A DNA stretch of 64,000 nucleotides, taken from assembly GCA_001630475.1 (NCBI GenBank), contig KV419445.1, forward strand, positions 50,599 through 114,598, read 5' to 3'. Below the pieces are notes generated by a model that saw only the letters and a program-made list of their open reading frames with translations, was not told where the DNA came from and searched no databases. Origin of the DNA: Sistotremastrum niveocremeum HHB9708. Lineage: Eukaryota > Basidiomycota > Agaricomycetes > Sistotremastrales > Sistotremastraceae. Positions 36,401-48,689 of the stretch are shown here, piece by piece. Each line of letters starts with the position of its first letter. Within the stretch, counting starts at the first letter, position 1. Both the position numbers and the translations under genes were made by a program.

Positions 36401-38902
36401 GCCGATCCAACTTTGATTGAACTCGTCCAAGAATTTATCGACATGAAATTTCTGTTCTGGCTTGAGCTGCTTGGCTTGACGCAGAAGATCTATTGGGCAG
36501 GTGGTGCGATGCGGACGCTGGTCAATTGGGCATCTTCGGTACGCTTTCCGATCTCTTTGGTTTGGGGGAGCCAGAATTAACATGATCTCTGCTAGTATCA
36601 TATTGACTCCCTTGTGCATTTCGGAACAGATGCGGAAAGATTCATCAGCAACTTTGCTGAAGTGATTGCACGCAGCCCACCGCACCTCTACATATCCGTT
36701 CTCCCCTTCGCGCCAGAGTCAAGTGTGGTTTCCCAACAATACCTCTCCCTATTCGGTAATACGATAGGCGCCCAGAGTGGCAAACAGCAAGTGTGGAGTG
36801 AAGTCGTCCGGACCTTTGCAAGTCGTACAGAGTCGGGTGCTCAATGCATACGGTCAATGGCTTTCTCGCCAGATGGCACTCTATTAATCACTGCCGCGGA
36901 GAAGTCTATATGCATATGGGACCCCGAGTCTGGCCAACTCTTGAATTCCTTCCCTATTGATTTGATTGGCCCCAAGGTCGTTGTTTCACCCGACGGCAAG
37001 TTTCTTGCTGCGACCACTTCATGGAACTCTGTGGTTGTACAAGGACTCCCTTTGGGTGATGTGCTTAAAAACGCCAAGTCATCTTTCTATCGTGATATCA
37101 TATGCCTTCAGTTTTCACCTGACTCCAAAATCCTCTGGATCGGACTGAACGATGGATGTTTATGCACCTGGGAACTTGAGACGGAAAGATTGACTGATCC
37201 GATTGAGTTGTGGGATTCGGTGCCTGAGACTCAGTATCGTGGAGTAATGACGATATCAAGGGATACCCGTCATCTCGCCTTTGCCCCAGATGGTCACTCC
37301 ATCTCCATCTTTGACCGACGCGAAGACAGCATGGAGTGGGTGAACCGTCGTGAGATTGAGATCAATGACGTATTGGCACTTGATTTCTCTCCCGACGGAC
37401 GATCTCTGGTCTCTGGTCATTTATTGGGATCTGTTCACGTTTGGGATGTGGAATCTGCAACTCGGAAGGACACGGGGAGTTCTTCTGCCAAGCACAGCAG
37501 CGGAGTAACTACTGTGTCCTTCTCTCCGAATGTTGCAGATCCTGTCATTGTCTCGTGCGCGAATTGGGATGTTCGATTGTCGGATGGGGCTTCCGGTTCT
37601 TCTGTGAGAAAAACTGTCAAGGGACAAAATATCCTATACAGTGTTCTCTTTTCCCCCGATGGACGATTCATCATAACGGGAGCATGGGATGGCACCATCT
37701 CTCTATTGGACCGACAAGCAGTGGAGCAACCAATGGCAGAAGAACAGGCAGACAGAGCTTTCCTGTCCAGAATTGCTCTTTCACGGGATGAAAAGTCTCT
37801 CTGTGCATCTTCTGCTGACTGCTCGATCCACCGGTTTACCGTTGAGGATGGTGCGCAAATCCGATCCACCGGGTCGCCGATGCGCGGACATATCAGCACA
37901 ATCTCGGCACTTGCGATCTCGCCTGATGGAAAATTGTTAGCATCTGGTTCAGCAGACAATACCGTTCGTATTTGGGGTCTTGAGCCTGAAGATCCACTCC
38001 ACGAACCGCGGATACTTGATGGTCACACAAACTGGGTCCGGGAGGTGGCTTTTGACCACCAAGGAGAACATTTGGTGTCATGCAGCGATGATTACACCAT
38101 ACGCGTCTGGGATACAGCGAATTGGACATCGGCTGAGCTCAGAGGGCATGATTTGGCGGTGTTCACGGCGCAATTCTACAATAACAAAAATTGCATCATA
38201 TCAGGCTCTGGCGACGAGACCATCCGCATTTGGAATGTAAACAGCGGGCAATCTATTGGCAACCCACTGCGATTACACAACTCAAGTCTCTGGCGCATAG
38301 CTCTGTCTCCGAGTGAAGAGCTGGTTGCATCATCGTTTGTTGATGGCACGATTTTAGTTTGGGATCTGGAATCTCGCGGGGCTGCACGATGTCAGTACAT
38401 GCGACACGGCATCCAGTTCGTTGAATCTTTGCTCTTTACTTTTAATGAGCAGCATTTGCTATCGGCTAGCGATGACCATGCTGTCCGTTTGTGGGATCTC
38501 AGCGCAGAGGAGCCGAAACAAGAAGGCAGGCCTTGGGAAGGGCATAGTGCGGCCCTCAATGATGCCTTCTTTTTGAATATCCAGTCACAGCTCATCTCAT
38601 CAGCAGATGACGGAGTCATTCGTATCTGGGAAGCCAATGAGTCCTCCACCAATCCCCATTCACCAGCTGAACTACAGACATCATTCCCCCGAATCGACCG
38701 CGACGGATGGGTCCACTCCGACGAAGAAGAGCCCAAGCTGCTCTTTTGGCTTCCTCCGCACTATAGGTCGAGTTTCGTATGGGGTCGATGTCAAAGCTTG
38801 GTTGGATCTGAGCCTCTCCAACTTGATTTCAGTCGATTTGTGCATGGAGATCAATGGGCAGAATGTTGGACTGCTTCTTCTTCACCCGATACGTCATCGT
38901 AA
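33450..38902 (+). CDS. NLR3: C2-like / helical / NACHT / WD40 STAND receptor, class I
   Basis: Class-I receptor of 1658 residues and paralogue of NLR1. Exons: 33450-33496, 33540-33580, 33631-33784, 33836-33963, 34019-34317, 34372-34422, 34473-34674, 34729-34884, 34947-36538, 36596-38902. Exons 3-8 have exactly the NLR1 lengths (154, 128, 299, 51, 202, 156), which supports both models. The start MANAEAEHGAVVQNER aligns with NLR1. C2-like strands include RFILVLRCHGQEK and NPVWIQSFTFDDPEATD; the helical region has HPYTSAAWAVISAGFKVLQA. NACHT Walker A is GVAGSGKSAIA and Walker B LIVIDALDECGDD. A Ser-rich loop (HSSSPSAIEQLSSSSSAVKR) precedes the P-loop and is absent from NLR1. In the WD exon one blade is unusual (CANWDVRLSDGASGSSVRKT), losing the WD-type Trp found in the others (RLWDGASGSPVGK). 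The C-terminal tail CWTASSSPDTSS differs from the other three genes. Confidence 0.9.
36596..38902 (+). other. Single-exon WD40 propeller module of NLR3
   Basis: One exon beginning YHIDSLVHFGTDAERF. Markers in the last third (SADNTV, PLHEP, HTNWVREVAFDHQG, SGQSIGNPL, DLESRG) match NLR4, although the upstream exons belong to the NLR1 class. The middle part has the NLR2-type stretch REDSMEWVNRREIE. Confidence 0.85.
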
Positions 38903-38919
38903 TTGTAAGCGCGATAGGA

Positions 38920-40120
38920 GGATATGTAGGTAGAACGAGTATCATTCAAATGATGGACGATAAGAAGGGCTGTTTCATAGTTTTATTCAGCTTTATATTC
39001 CATATATTCGTGGAATACAATTAGTAAAATGCATCTAGCGAATAAGTGGATGTTGGGTTAAACTCAAGAACGATGGGTCATCCGTACACAGATAACATAC
39101 CGTCATGATCCCACGTGCACCGTACCGCACTCAGCCATCCACAGAGCAAGGCCTGCCTCAAATCCTTAAATCTCGACGCTCTCCTTCCTCCTGTATCCAA
39201 GATCTCAGATCAGGCCAAGACTTCGCATCCCCATCCAGCTTTCCAACCGATTCCTTCATTCCAATCCACCGAGTGGCCCAAAAGTTTCTGTGAGAAGGAT
39301 TGATAGTCTTAACTCCATCTAGGCCTGTCAAGCTGTCGAACCGTCGACCGAACCGTCGATCCTAGCGTAGATCACTAGCACTCAAAAAGACGACTGTCAA
39401 TCCAAATTCGGCCTCGGGTCATCTCGGATGAGTAAAAGACGGGATATAAGCTGCTCAATATTCTTTAATGTGAGATGGGTCATGGAGAGGAGTTGCAGGT
39501 GTCGGAAGTTCAGGAGGCGGCTTTGACTTCGATGTCGTCGACGTCGTGGTCGGTGACCTCAGGTTCGGAATCGGCATTGGGCTGAAGGATTGACAATGCG
39601 GGTCTGACTCTCTGAACACGACGAGAGAAGAGCATGAAACCACGAAGAGACGCAGAGGAATCACAAGGCAATATTTGAGTCAAAGACAATATCCTTGTCC
39701 ACAAAAATCAAATCTTTGAGGACGATGTTGATGTTCAACCGAAAATAAAATTATAATAGGCTCAATACTCGTATCCAACGCCGACGTAAGTACTAGTGGA
39801 CATGATAGTTCATACAAGATGGAGAAATTCAATGAACATAGGGAAACTTCTTGGAATGAAACCGAAAGGGGCAACTGAAGACGACCCATACGACTTTGTA
39901 TGGCTGAGCGCTTAATCGCTCGACAAGATTACTCGGCGCATAATGAAGGAGCAGCGGAAGGCATGGCGGAAGGGAACGATGTTGAGTTTGAAGAGGAGAA
40001 GCATAAGGTCCTGAGAGATCGAAGTCACTAATTCGAAACGAGGAACAAATATAGGAAGGCGTACGAGAGTAATTCAGCATCTGACACCGAGGCGGAGGAC
40101 ACAGTTCATTCCGTCGCATT
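38920..40120. repeat. NLR-downstream block, copy 3
   Basis: This block follows NLR3 directly and keeps the landmark order of the other copies: ggacgataagaagggctgtt, the tcctccttcctcctgtatcc-like series and actgtcaatccaaattcggc, then the minus-strand coding-like tail DDIEVKAAS. The start of the small frame seen in copies 1 and 2 is destroyed here. Confidence 0.6.
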
Positions 40121-40486
40121 TCCGGCTCCAAGAAAAGAGAACAGAACCATTTTTGAGAGATTGAGACTGCGCTATCGTGCACATGCGCTTGCACTCGAAA
40201 CTGAAAGTGCCTTGAGGTCGTCCCAAGGAAATGCTGCGATAGACATCCGTTCTAGTCGAATGCGGACCAAAGGGGGTGCAGGTCACGAAAGATTGGAGTC
40301 ACATATAATATGCTTCAGAACTTGCCGCAGGATGTCAAGTTGTATATCACGAGCCACCTCGTGTCACCAGCGCGACGAGTCGCCGGCAGCCAAGGATATT
40401 CGCCGACCAGTCGGGGAATTTGAGTTCTGGTTGCTTTCTAAATCGATTCTGATGGAGCGCTTGATTGAAATGCTCTGATAGGTAGC

Positions 40487-41018
40487 TTAGCGCTCCACTA
40501 TTGCGGAAAGATGGTGCAGATGAAGCGAGGGAAAGACTTGAAGTGACGGCATGATGGATGGCTCATGCAGATAGGCAACAGAAGTCTCGAAGGGAGGCAA
40601 TGGTAGATGTAGATTCGAGGAGATGACCTGCACTTGGAACGGGCATTGTTGAAGGAGCCGAAAGGCCATCGTTGCTCTGTGATGACGATGATCTCCAGGC
40701 AATCGTAGAGGCAAGGTTGAACTTGGATAAGGTTCTTTGGGATTGCTAGTGGGAGGATGCGGATTTCAATTGAAGCGCCCAAAGTGGGTAATAGGGAGAA
40801 AATGCAGGTCTGTTCGCGCTGAAGATCCGGTAGGGGGCCAAGACATCCATCACGAGAGAATCGGCGACCAGGTGTCTTAATTGAGTGCAGCTCACTACGA
40901 AGATAACGCTAGGAAAGTTTCCAATGCAAGAATGAAGAGATGTCATTGGGGGTAATCGATCGAGAATGACACGGGCTGGTTTAAAAGTCGTAAATTCGAG
41001 GCTTGGTCTGCGTTGCAT
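40487..41018 (-). pseudogene. Possible decayed F-box/LRR-type fragment
   Basis: Two overlapping minus-strand frames read as pieces of one protein split by a frame change. The right piece has RVILDRLPPMTSLHSCIGNF and FVVSCTQLRHLVADSL, and the left piece has IRILPLAIPKNLIQVQPCLY. The spacing of Leu, Pro and Cys recalls the C-terminal LRR-like part of agaricomycete F-box proteins, and F-box genes lie nearby. There is no intact F-box and no single frame. The call is weak. Confidence 0.25.
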
Positions 41019-41989
41019 CGATGAGATGATAGAATGATGGATAGCTACAATCCGGAGTCCGTGAGTTGAAAAGCGCAGAAATGTTTAAAGATGGGAAAAT
41101 ACCTGCGTGATGATTATCCCAGAGCGACCCTTTGCACGATTACAGGATCAGTTGCGGCTAGGAACGGTGCGAGTCAAGCTCCTATCTTGAAGATGATACG
41201 GCGTTGTGTTCCTTATTTGCCCGGAGTCTCTGACATTCTTCAGCAACACCAGTGCAAGGACGCCTCGATTGAAAAGTTTGGGGTTGTAGATGGCTGATTA
41301 TGTACCGATTAAGGTTTATAGAGAGGCTGAAGCAGCATTGAGGAGACGTGTAGTGGACATCTCCCAGAGCAATTTCCTGTTGTATTTCAAATCGGGCGGT
41401 TTGGCATGTTCCATCTTCAAAGATCTGCCATTGAGTCCGGGGCTGACGTTCTGACCGAGCTCGATGTCGCATGATCAAACTGTACGAGGTCTGGCGGCGG
41501 TCGACTCTCATCTGTCAGAGTAAAGTGGCGGATATTCTCGGCTGCTGGCCTTCGAGATATATCGCAGGATCGAGGCAGACTTTACAAATTTGCAAAGAGG
41601 CAAGCGATGAGATCGGCGAAAGGAAGCTAATGTACATTACGTAAGAGCCCATGTTCTTGCTCGTCGACGTCGACGAAAGCTCCAGGTGCTTATCTGAAGC
41701 TCTCCTATCAGTGCACATGTACGCAGGGGCTATCATCGTGACTGAAACCACAACGGGAACTCTCATTGTCCTACACTTGTCGACGTGGATATCATAACCA
41801 AGAAAGGCCGGCTGGCAATCCAAAGCAATTCTTCTCGCTTTGAATTTTGAAACAAGCTTCGCAGTGCTAGCCAGTTTATTGGTTTTGACTCGGAGCGTGG
41901 AATCTCAACATGCTCTCTCCTTTCTTTGCCATTGTGACATTTGTCTGGTGAGATTCCTTGTTCATCGCGAGAGAAATACTCTCATCCAT

Positions 41990-43335
41990 CAAAGGGTACG
42001 TAGTGCTGCCGATTCTGAAACCGTTCCTTCAGATTGGGAACGCTTTGTCATGGTATTAGGTAAGGATTCTCCAAACTCGTCACCTTCGCTATCTCCAACC
42101 AGCCCACTTCTTTCAGGTCGATATTTCTAGAAGATAGTCTATGGCTCATAATCTCTTCGGAATTGGTTGGGCTCGCATACCACGGATTCCGGGCATCTTT
42201 CTCCCAGATTTGACCGTAGGGTATTTATTTCTCCTTTCTTTTGATGACGACGCTGATGTTCGTACAGATAGTGTTTGATCGAAGCTGCGACTTAGCCGTC
42301 ATGGGTTTTTATGTGCCGTATGCGAGAGGGCATTGAGAAAGTTTTAAGTCTCGGATTTGAAGTTAGTCAAGGGCCAAAATTACTCGGCATCGTTTCAAAT
42401 CTATCAATGCGGCGCCGAGGACTAGAAAGTCTCGTGTTATGTCCATTGAGAGCAGATCCTTGACAACACGTCGGAGCACTCTCCCCTAGCCCGTCTTCAT
42501 CGAACTCTAGAACTGCGAGGCGCAGCCTGAAATCCAACTTATCGATCTTTAGGACAGGATGGGACCGGTTCCAGGAACGCGTGGGGCGAACGTTCTTTCG
42601 CCGTCTCGATGATATATTCACACAGGGCCATCCGACTACATTTACCTGCCGAGGCGGCTCGTGGTAGTGCATCGGGATTGGGGTTTGGAGGACATATATG
42701 GATCTTGGCTCTGTCTCGTACAGAGTATTATCGTATGGACTCTAAACGCTACTGAATGCCTATGACATACTGTATAATGCAGCAGACTGGTAACGAATAA
42801 ATATGACGCTGTCGAAGAAATTCATGGTCTTCGCGCATATATGCCGACTGAAGGCGGAGTTTCAAACTATCTCGTCCGTGCGTCCACCTTCCAGATTCGC
42901 TGGTGCTGCAACAGTGCTGTTACCGTTAGATGACCTCAGCTGGAACAGCAAGCAGCATGTCTTGTTCACTCTCTGTGAGTATCTGAAAATCGCTGGCTGT
43001 TTGCAGATAACTAATTTTGAAGGGTGCTGCGCGTTCTTACCTCCGACTCAGACGACCATACTCGCCGCTCGTTCACGAGTGCATCTCCTCGCGTCGCGCC
43101 TCTCAAGTGATCATGGGAGATGTGAACGCTCTTCCATGTAGGGAGGTCACTCAACCATGTATGCTGAGCATATTCTCCGCATCACTCCTATCAAACTTCG
43201 CTTCTACTCCTCAAAAGCGGACGAGTGCTTGCACTTGAGTCGTCCTCCCTTCCACGGTCGTTGCAATCAACACTCAGCATTCAGCATTACCTTCGTCGAC
43301 TGCGCAAATAACGCCCCCGAGCATGGAGAACGACA
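41990..43335 (+). repeat. Upstream flank of NLR4, copy of the NLR2 upstream flank
   Basis: Collinear with 22840-24396; see shared words there. An extra short insertion, gctgcaacagtgctgttacc, at about 42905-42925 is present here and reduced in the NLR2 copy, so small indels have accumulated since duplication. Confidence 0.65.
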
Positions 43336-46300
43336 ATGCAGATAATGATGAGTTCAGTTACCGCATCTATTGCGCATGTCGCAGTTTACTGAATCATCTA
43401 TAGGCATCCTCAAACTCTTGTTCAGAGACAACTTGAGATCTCCAGTAGGCCTCCAACAATCATTGCATCTCGTCTCCGATCCAACCTCCACGCTCAGATA
43501 TCCATGGGATCGTGCCGGTGAAGCAATGGCGCAAGTACTTGCCGTATCGCCCTCATTTCTATCTAACAATGGAATGTGACGGAGTGAAAGGGGAGGGGAA
43601 GCTACAGCCGTTTCGATCAAACACGTCGGCGAGGGGAAGGAACCCGGCCTGGGATTTTGTTCATCTATTGTGAAGTCTTTCGTACTCTGCCCTTGTCCGT
43701 CACTGAAAGTTCGTGCAGTGATGATCCCGCTGGAGATCTATGCATTAAGCTATTGAGGGAGCGCCTATTTTCAAAAGACAGCTTCGTCGGGGAGATTAAG
43801 ACAGAGCTGGGCAAGTTGGTGTTGGGCTCTCCCCGTAGGTCGGTCTACTGTCGGGTCTGAAGTTTCGCTAAGAGTCCTAGCCGTATTATATGAAGCGCCG
43901 CTCTCTAACTTGAATCGCTCCTTCAATGAAGGCTCGCCCACACTCTTCTTCAGCTTACGGCTCGACACTCCCCACAATGTTATGAGCGGGGCACTCAATG
44001 GTGCGGCTACCGCATTGGAAGTCATGAAACCCGCTCCTGAAAGTGTCGCGGGGTTCCTACGGTTGTTTGGGACCTTTATGGACGTCGTCGGAACGCTTGC
44101 CGAAGTACGTGACTGAGGTTTAGCTCATATATGCGCCATTCTGACAGTCGGAATGAGATCAACCCATACGCACAAGCCGTTAAGGAGCTTGTCGTAATCG
44201 GTTGCAAGGTAGGCATAGTTATGGTTGGCTGGTTTGATGTATGCTCACTAAACTTATAGATGTTTCAAGATCAAGAACAACTCGATGAAGATATTCGTTC
44301 CCTTCTATTCGTCATGGGGAATGTGTTTGAGCTGGTGTCATCGTCAAGAGAGCTATCGCATGAATACCAGAGGAAGATCGCGTCGCAGCTAGTGCAGCAG
44401 ACCACCGAGTGTGGCTATTTCATTCAAGGTTATGGAAATCAAAAGCAGTTTTGTAGGCCGCTCTCTTTGTTCATGGGTGGGCTGTCTCGATGACGACGCA
44501 TAGTGACCCGGATGATCACCAGTTCGTCGAGACGCGTAGCAGATGAGATCAAGAGATTCAACGCGAACTTTATCAGGCTGAGGGAAGCCTTTCGCGAGCA
44601 AACGGTTGTGCAAATCGAACTTGCAGTGTTGCAGGTCGCGTCAACGGTGCAAGATATCGGTTAGTCCTCTTGTCGCACACGGAGACCCACCTGACCCTCG
44701 GTTAGTGCACAGCATTGACTTATTGGACATGCGATACGGCAAAGGAGCCAGCTTTATTCCCGAGAAAGGCTGTCTCCCTGGAACGCGGACTAGACTACTG
44801 GTCGAGATTACATGCTCACTCATGCGTTCAGCAAAAGTGGGACCTAAAGGTGCTTCTCTACTGTGGCTGAAAGGACCGGCTGGATCTGGGAAATCCGCAA
44901 TCGCTCACACCATTGCGCAGCTGTTTAAAGATGGAAAACGGCTCGGGTCCTCATTCATATTTGACAGATCCGATGAAAACATCCGTGTTCCCGAAGCACT
45001 CTTCTGTACGATTTCCCAGGATCTCGCCGCGCTGATCCCCGAGTGGAAAGAGGCGCTCTGGAACATCATCCGCGATGATCGTGCCCTCCGTAGCACGAAA
45101 TCAGTGAGGATTCAGTTTGAAAGGCTGATTCTTGAGCCTGCCAAACATATTGAATTCTTTGGGCCCATATTGATCGTCATCGACGCACTCGACGAGTGTA
45201 TCGGCGATTTCGAGTCGCGTAGAGAACTCCACGCCATCCTTTCGTCTCGTCTCCACGAGCTTCCTTCCAGCTTCCACATATTCATGACCTCCCGACCTAA
45301 CGATGAAATTGAGCAAGCATTTGACTCCTCACCCCAGGTCTCCTGCTTGGAAGTGGGAGGCGTCCTGGCTGATCCGACTGAAGATATTGTCGCCTTTTAT
45401 AAACAACGTCTCGTTGACGACCATCCGGATCTGGCGGCCCGTCTAGATGCCATCCCAGACAAACACAACTGGCTCCGACCACTAATTGAGAAGTCCCAGG
45501 GTCTCTTTCAGTGGGCTATCACTGCATGCCGGTTCATTCTTGAGCCACAGCTGTTGGAAGAACGTGTCGCACGATTCGGGATTTTGCAGAAACAAAGGAC
45601 ATCAAACGTAGCGAAGACTGCCAGTCCAACATACGAGCCCTCGAAGCACAACCCATCCCCTCTAAACGAACTCTACAGACAGATACTTAATTCGATCTTT
45701 GCATCGGCCGATAAAGAACACCTAGTGACTATATTCCCTGCTCTGCTCGGGCGTGTTCTTGCGGTGTACACGCCTCTGCCCGTGGATGCTCTCGATGCTC
45801 TCCGTGATCTGAACGAGGATCATGGATTGCTGAAGTCTGTGGTTGAACTGTTGGGCTCGGTTTTAACGGGAGTCGGCGCCGGCTCGCAGGATCCAGTTCG
45901 CGTCTTCCACACCTCTTTTCGAGATTTCCTTGTCAATAAGGAATGCAGCGGTGTGTTCTACATAGACCCCTCCTCGCAGCATGTGGCCCTCGCCAGCGCC
46001 TGTCTTAGAGTGTTGAACTCTGAGCTCAAGTTCAATATCGTTGACCTGCCAACATCATACGCATCCACAAATATGTTGAACGCAAAAGAACGCATGCGTG
46101 ATCGGGTCTCGGCCCAGCTGCTGTACGCGTCGGACTTTTGGTCGAATCATTTGGCCGAAACCACTGACGAAGCCTATCCCATGTTGATCGAACTTGTCCA
46201 AGAGTTCGTCAACACGAAATTTCTGTTTTGGCTTGAATTGCTTGGTTTGACACAGAAGATATATTGGGCAGGTGGCGCGATGCGAACGATGGTCAAATGG

Positions 46301-48674
46301 GCATCAATGGTAAGCCCTCCTATCATACAAACGAAAGAGCAAGAATTAACATCTCCGGTAGTGTCATGTTGAATCTCTGGTGGATTTTGGAACAGATGCG
46401 GAAAGATTCATCAGCAACTTTGCTGAAGTAATCGCACGCAGCCCACCCCACCTCTACATATCGATACTCCCTCTCGCGCCAGAAACAAGTTTAGTGTCCA
46501 AACAATACCTCCCCCTATTCAACAATACGATACGCGCCCAGACTGGCAAACAGCGAGTCTGGAGTGAAGTTATCAGGACCTTTGCAAATCGTGCAGACTC
46601 GGGTGATCAGCGCATATATTCAATAGCTTTCTCGCCCGATGGCACTCTATTAATCGCTGCCGTTGAGAAGTCTATATGCATATGGGATCCGGATTCTGGC
46701 CAGCTCCTGGACGCTTTCGCTATTGATTTCCAGTTCCCTCGAATTGCGGTTTCTCCTGATGGAAAGCTCCTTGCGGCGACCACATCATGGAACTCAGTGG
46801 TTGTACGCGGTCTTCCTTTGTGTGATATAATCAGCAACGCCGAGGAAGTTTCCAACAGACAGATCATATACCTTCAGTTCTCAGCTGATTCCAAAATCCT
46901 CTGGATCGGGTTGGACAATGGATATGTATGCACGTGGGAAACGGGGATGGGCAGACTGACTGATCCCATTGAGTTGTGGGATTCAGTGCCTGAAACTCAA
47001 GATTTCGACACGATGACAATATCAAGAGATACTCGTCATCTCGCCTTTGCCCCAGACGGTCATTCCATATCTATGTTTGATCGACTCGAAGACACCATGA
47101 AGTGGGTGAATCGTCGTGAGATTGAGGCCAATGACGTATGGGCGCCTTACTTCTTTCCCGACGGACGATCACTGGTCTCTGGTCATCAATCGGGATCTGT
47201 TCACATTTGGGATGTTGAATCCGCAACTCGGAAGGACACGAAATGTTCTTCTGCCAAGCATGAGAGCGGTGTGCGAGCGGTATCTTTTTCTCCGAACGTT
47301 GCGGATTCTATCATTGTCTCAGCTTCCGATCTGACTATCCGATTGTGGGATGGAGCCTCCGGTTCACCTGTGGGAAAACCTGTCAAGAGACAAAACCCCA
47401 TATTGAGTGCTCTCTTTTCCCCCAATGCAAGATTCATCGCGACGGGCGCCTATGATGGCACCATATCTTTGTTGGATCGACAAGCTGTGGAGCACCCAAT
47501 AGCAGAAGGACAGGCAGACAGAGCTTTGCTGACCAGGACTGTTCTTTCACGGGATGAGAAGCGTCTCTTTGCTTCTTCTGCTGATTGCTCGATCCACCGT
47601 TTTACCATTGAGGATGATGCGCAAATCCGATCAGTCGCGTCACCGATGAGCGGACATACCGGCCTGATCTTGGCGCATGCGATTTCGCCTAATGGGAAGT
47701 TGTTAGCATCTGGTTCAGCTGACAATACTGTTTGTATCTGGGACGTTGGGCCTGAAAATCCACTCCACGAACCGCTAATACTCCATGGTCACACAAACTG
47801 GGTCCGGGAGGTGGCTTTTGATCACCAAGGAACACATCTGGTGTCATGCGGCGACGACTTGACCCTACGCGTCTGGGATACAGTGACTTGGACATCAGTG
47901 GAGCTCAGAGGGCACAATTCAGCAGTGTACTCCGTGCAATTCTACAATGACGGGCATTGCATCATCTCGGGCTCTCGGGACAGGACCATCCGTATCTGGA
48001 ATGCAGAAAGCGGGCAATCCATCGGCAACCCTCTGGGATTACACAACTCAGCTGTCTGGCGCATAGCTCTTACCCCAAGCGAAGAACTCGTCGCATCTTC
48101 GTCGGTCGACGGTGTAATTTGCATATGGGATCTTGAATCTCGTGGCTCTGCACGTCGTCAGTACATCCATCACGGCATCGATTACGTTCGCTCGCTCGTC
48201 TTCACTTCCGATCAGCAGCATTTGCTATCTGCAGCTGATGACCATACTATACGATTGTGGGATCTCAGCACAGATGAATCACAACAAGTTGGCGGGCCTT
48301 GGGAGGGCCACAGTGCAAAAGTTCAAACTGCAGTCTTCCTAAACAATGAATCACAAATTATCTCGTCATCATCCGATGGAGTCATTCGTATCTGGGACGT
48401 CGACGAATGCTCCACCAATCCCGATGCACCAGCTGAACTGCAAACATCATTCCCCCGAATCGACCGCGACGGATGGGTGCATTCTGACGAAGAAGAGCCC
48501 AAATTACTCTTCTGGCTTCCTCCGCATTATCGGTCGACTTTTGTGTGGGGAAGATGCCGGAGTTTGGTGAATGCAGAGCCTCTTCAGCTTGATTTCAGTC
48601 GATTTGTGCATGGAGAACGATGGGCGGAATGTTGGACAGGTCCCGTATCGGCTTCTTCTGGACCCGATAAATAA
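43336..48674 (+). CDS. NLR4: C2-like / helical / NACHT / WD40 STAND receptor, class II
   Basis: Class-II receptor of about 1628 residues, paralogue of NLR2. Exons: 43336-43356, 43426-43444, 43498-43669, 43719-43834, 43863-44104, 44158-44208, 44260-44452, 44504-44659, 44706-46309, 46362-48674. Exons 3, 4, 6, 7 and 8 (172, 116, 51, 193, 156 bases) have the NLR2 lengths. Intron 4 is only 28 bases if the AG at 43861-43862 is used, which is suspiciously short, so that junction may differ. C2-like strands include YRPHFYLTMECDG and GRNPAWDFVH; the helical part has FLRLFGTFMDVVGTLAE and INPYAQAVKELVVIGCK. NACHT has Walker A GPAGSGKSAIAHT and Walker B LIVIDALDECIGD. Tail and stop context (SSGPDK) match NLR2. 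ATG alternatives at 43323 and 43345 exist; 43336 keeps phase. Confidence 0.86.
46362..48674 (+). other. Single-exon WD40 propeller module of NLR4
   Basis: One exon beginning CHVESLVDFGTDAERF. The last third carries SADNTV, PLHEP, HTNWVREVAFDHQG and SGQSIGNPL, shared with NLR3. The far C-terminus (ECWTGPVSASSGPDK) is shared with NLR2, so the exon is a patchwork. Confidence 0.85.
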
Positions 48675-48689
48675 TTGTGAGCGAGACCA

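Noticed and set aside
41515-41823. Minus-strand frame with a hydrophobic start MRVPVVVSVTMIAPAYMC, possible small secreted protein
   Set aside because: The reading begins further upstream with non-hydrophobic residues, and the part after the putative signal lacks any cysteine pattern or family match.
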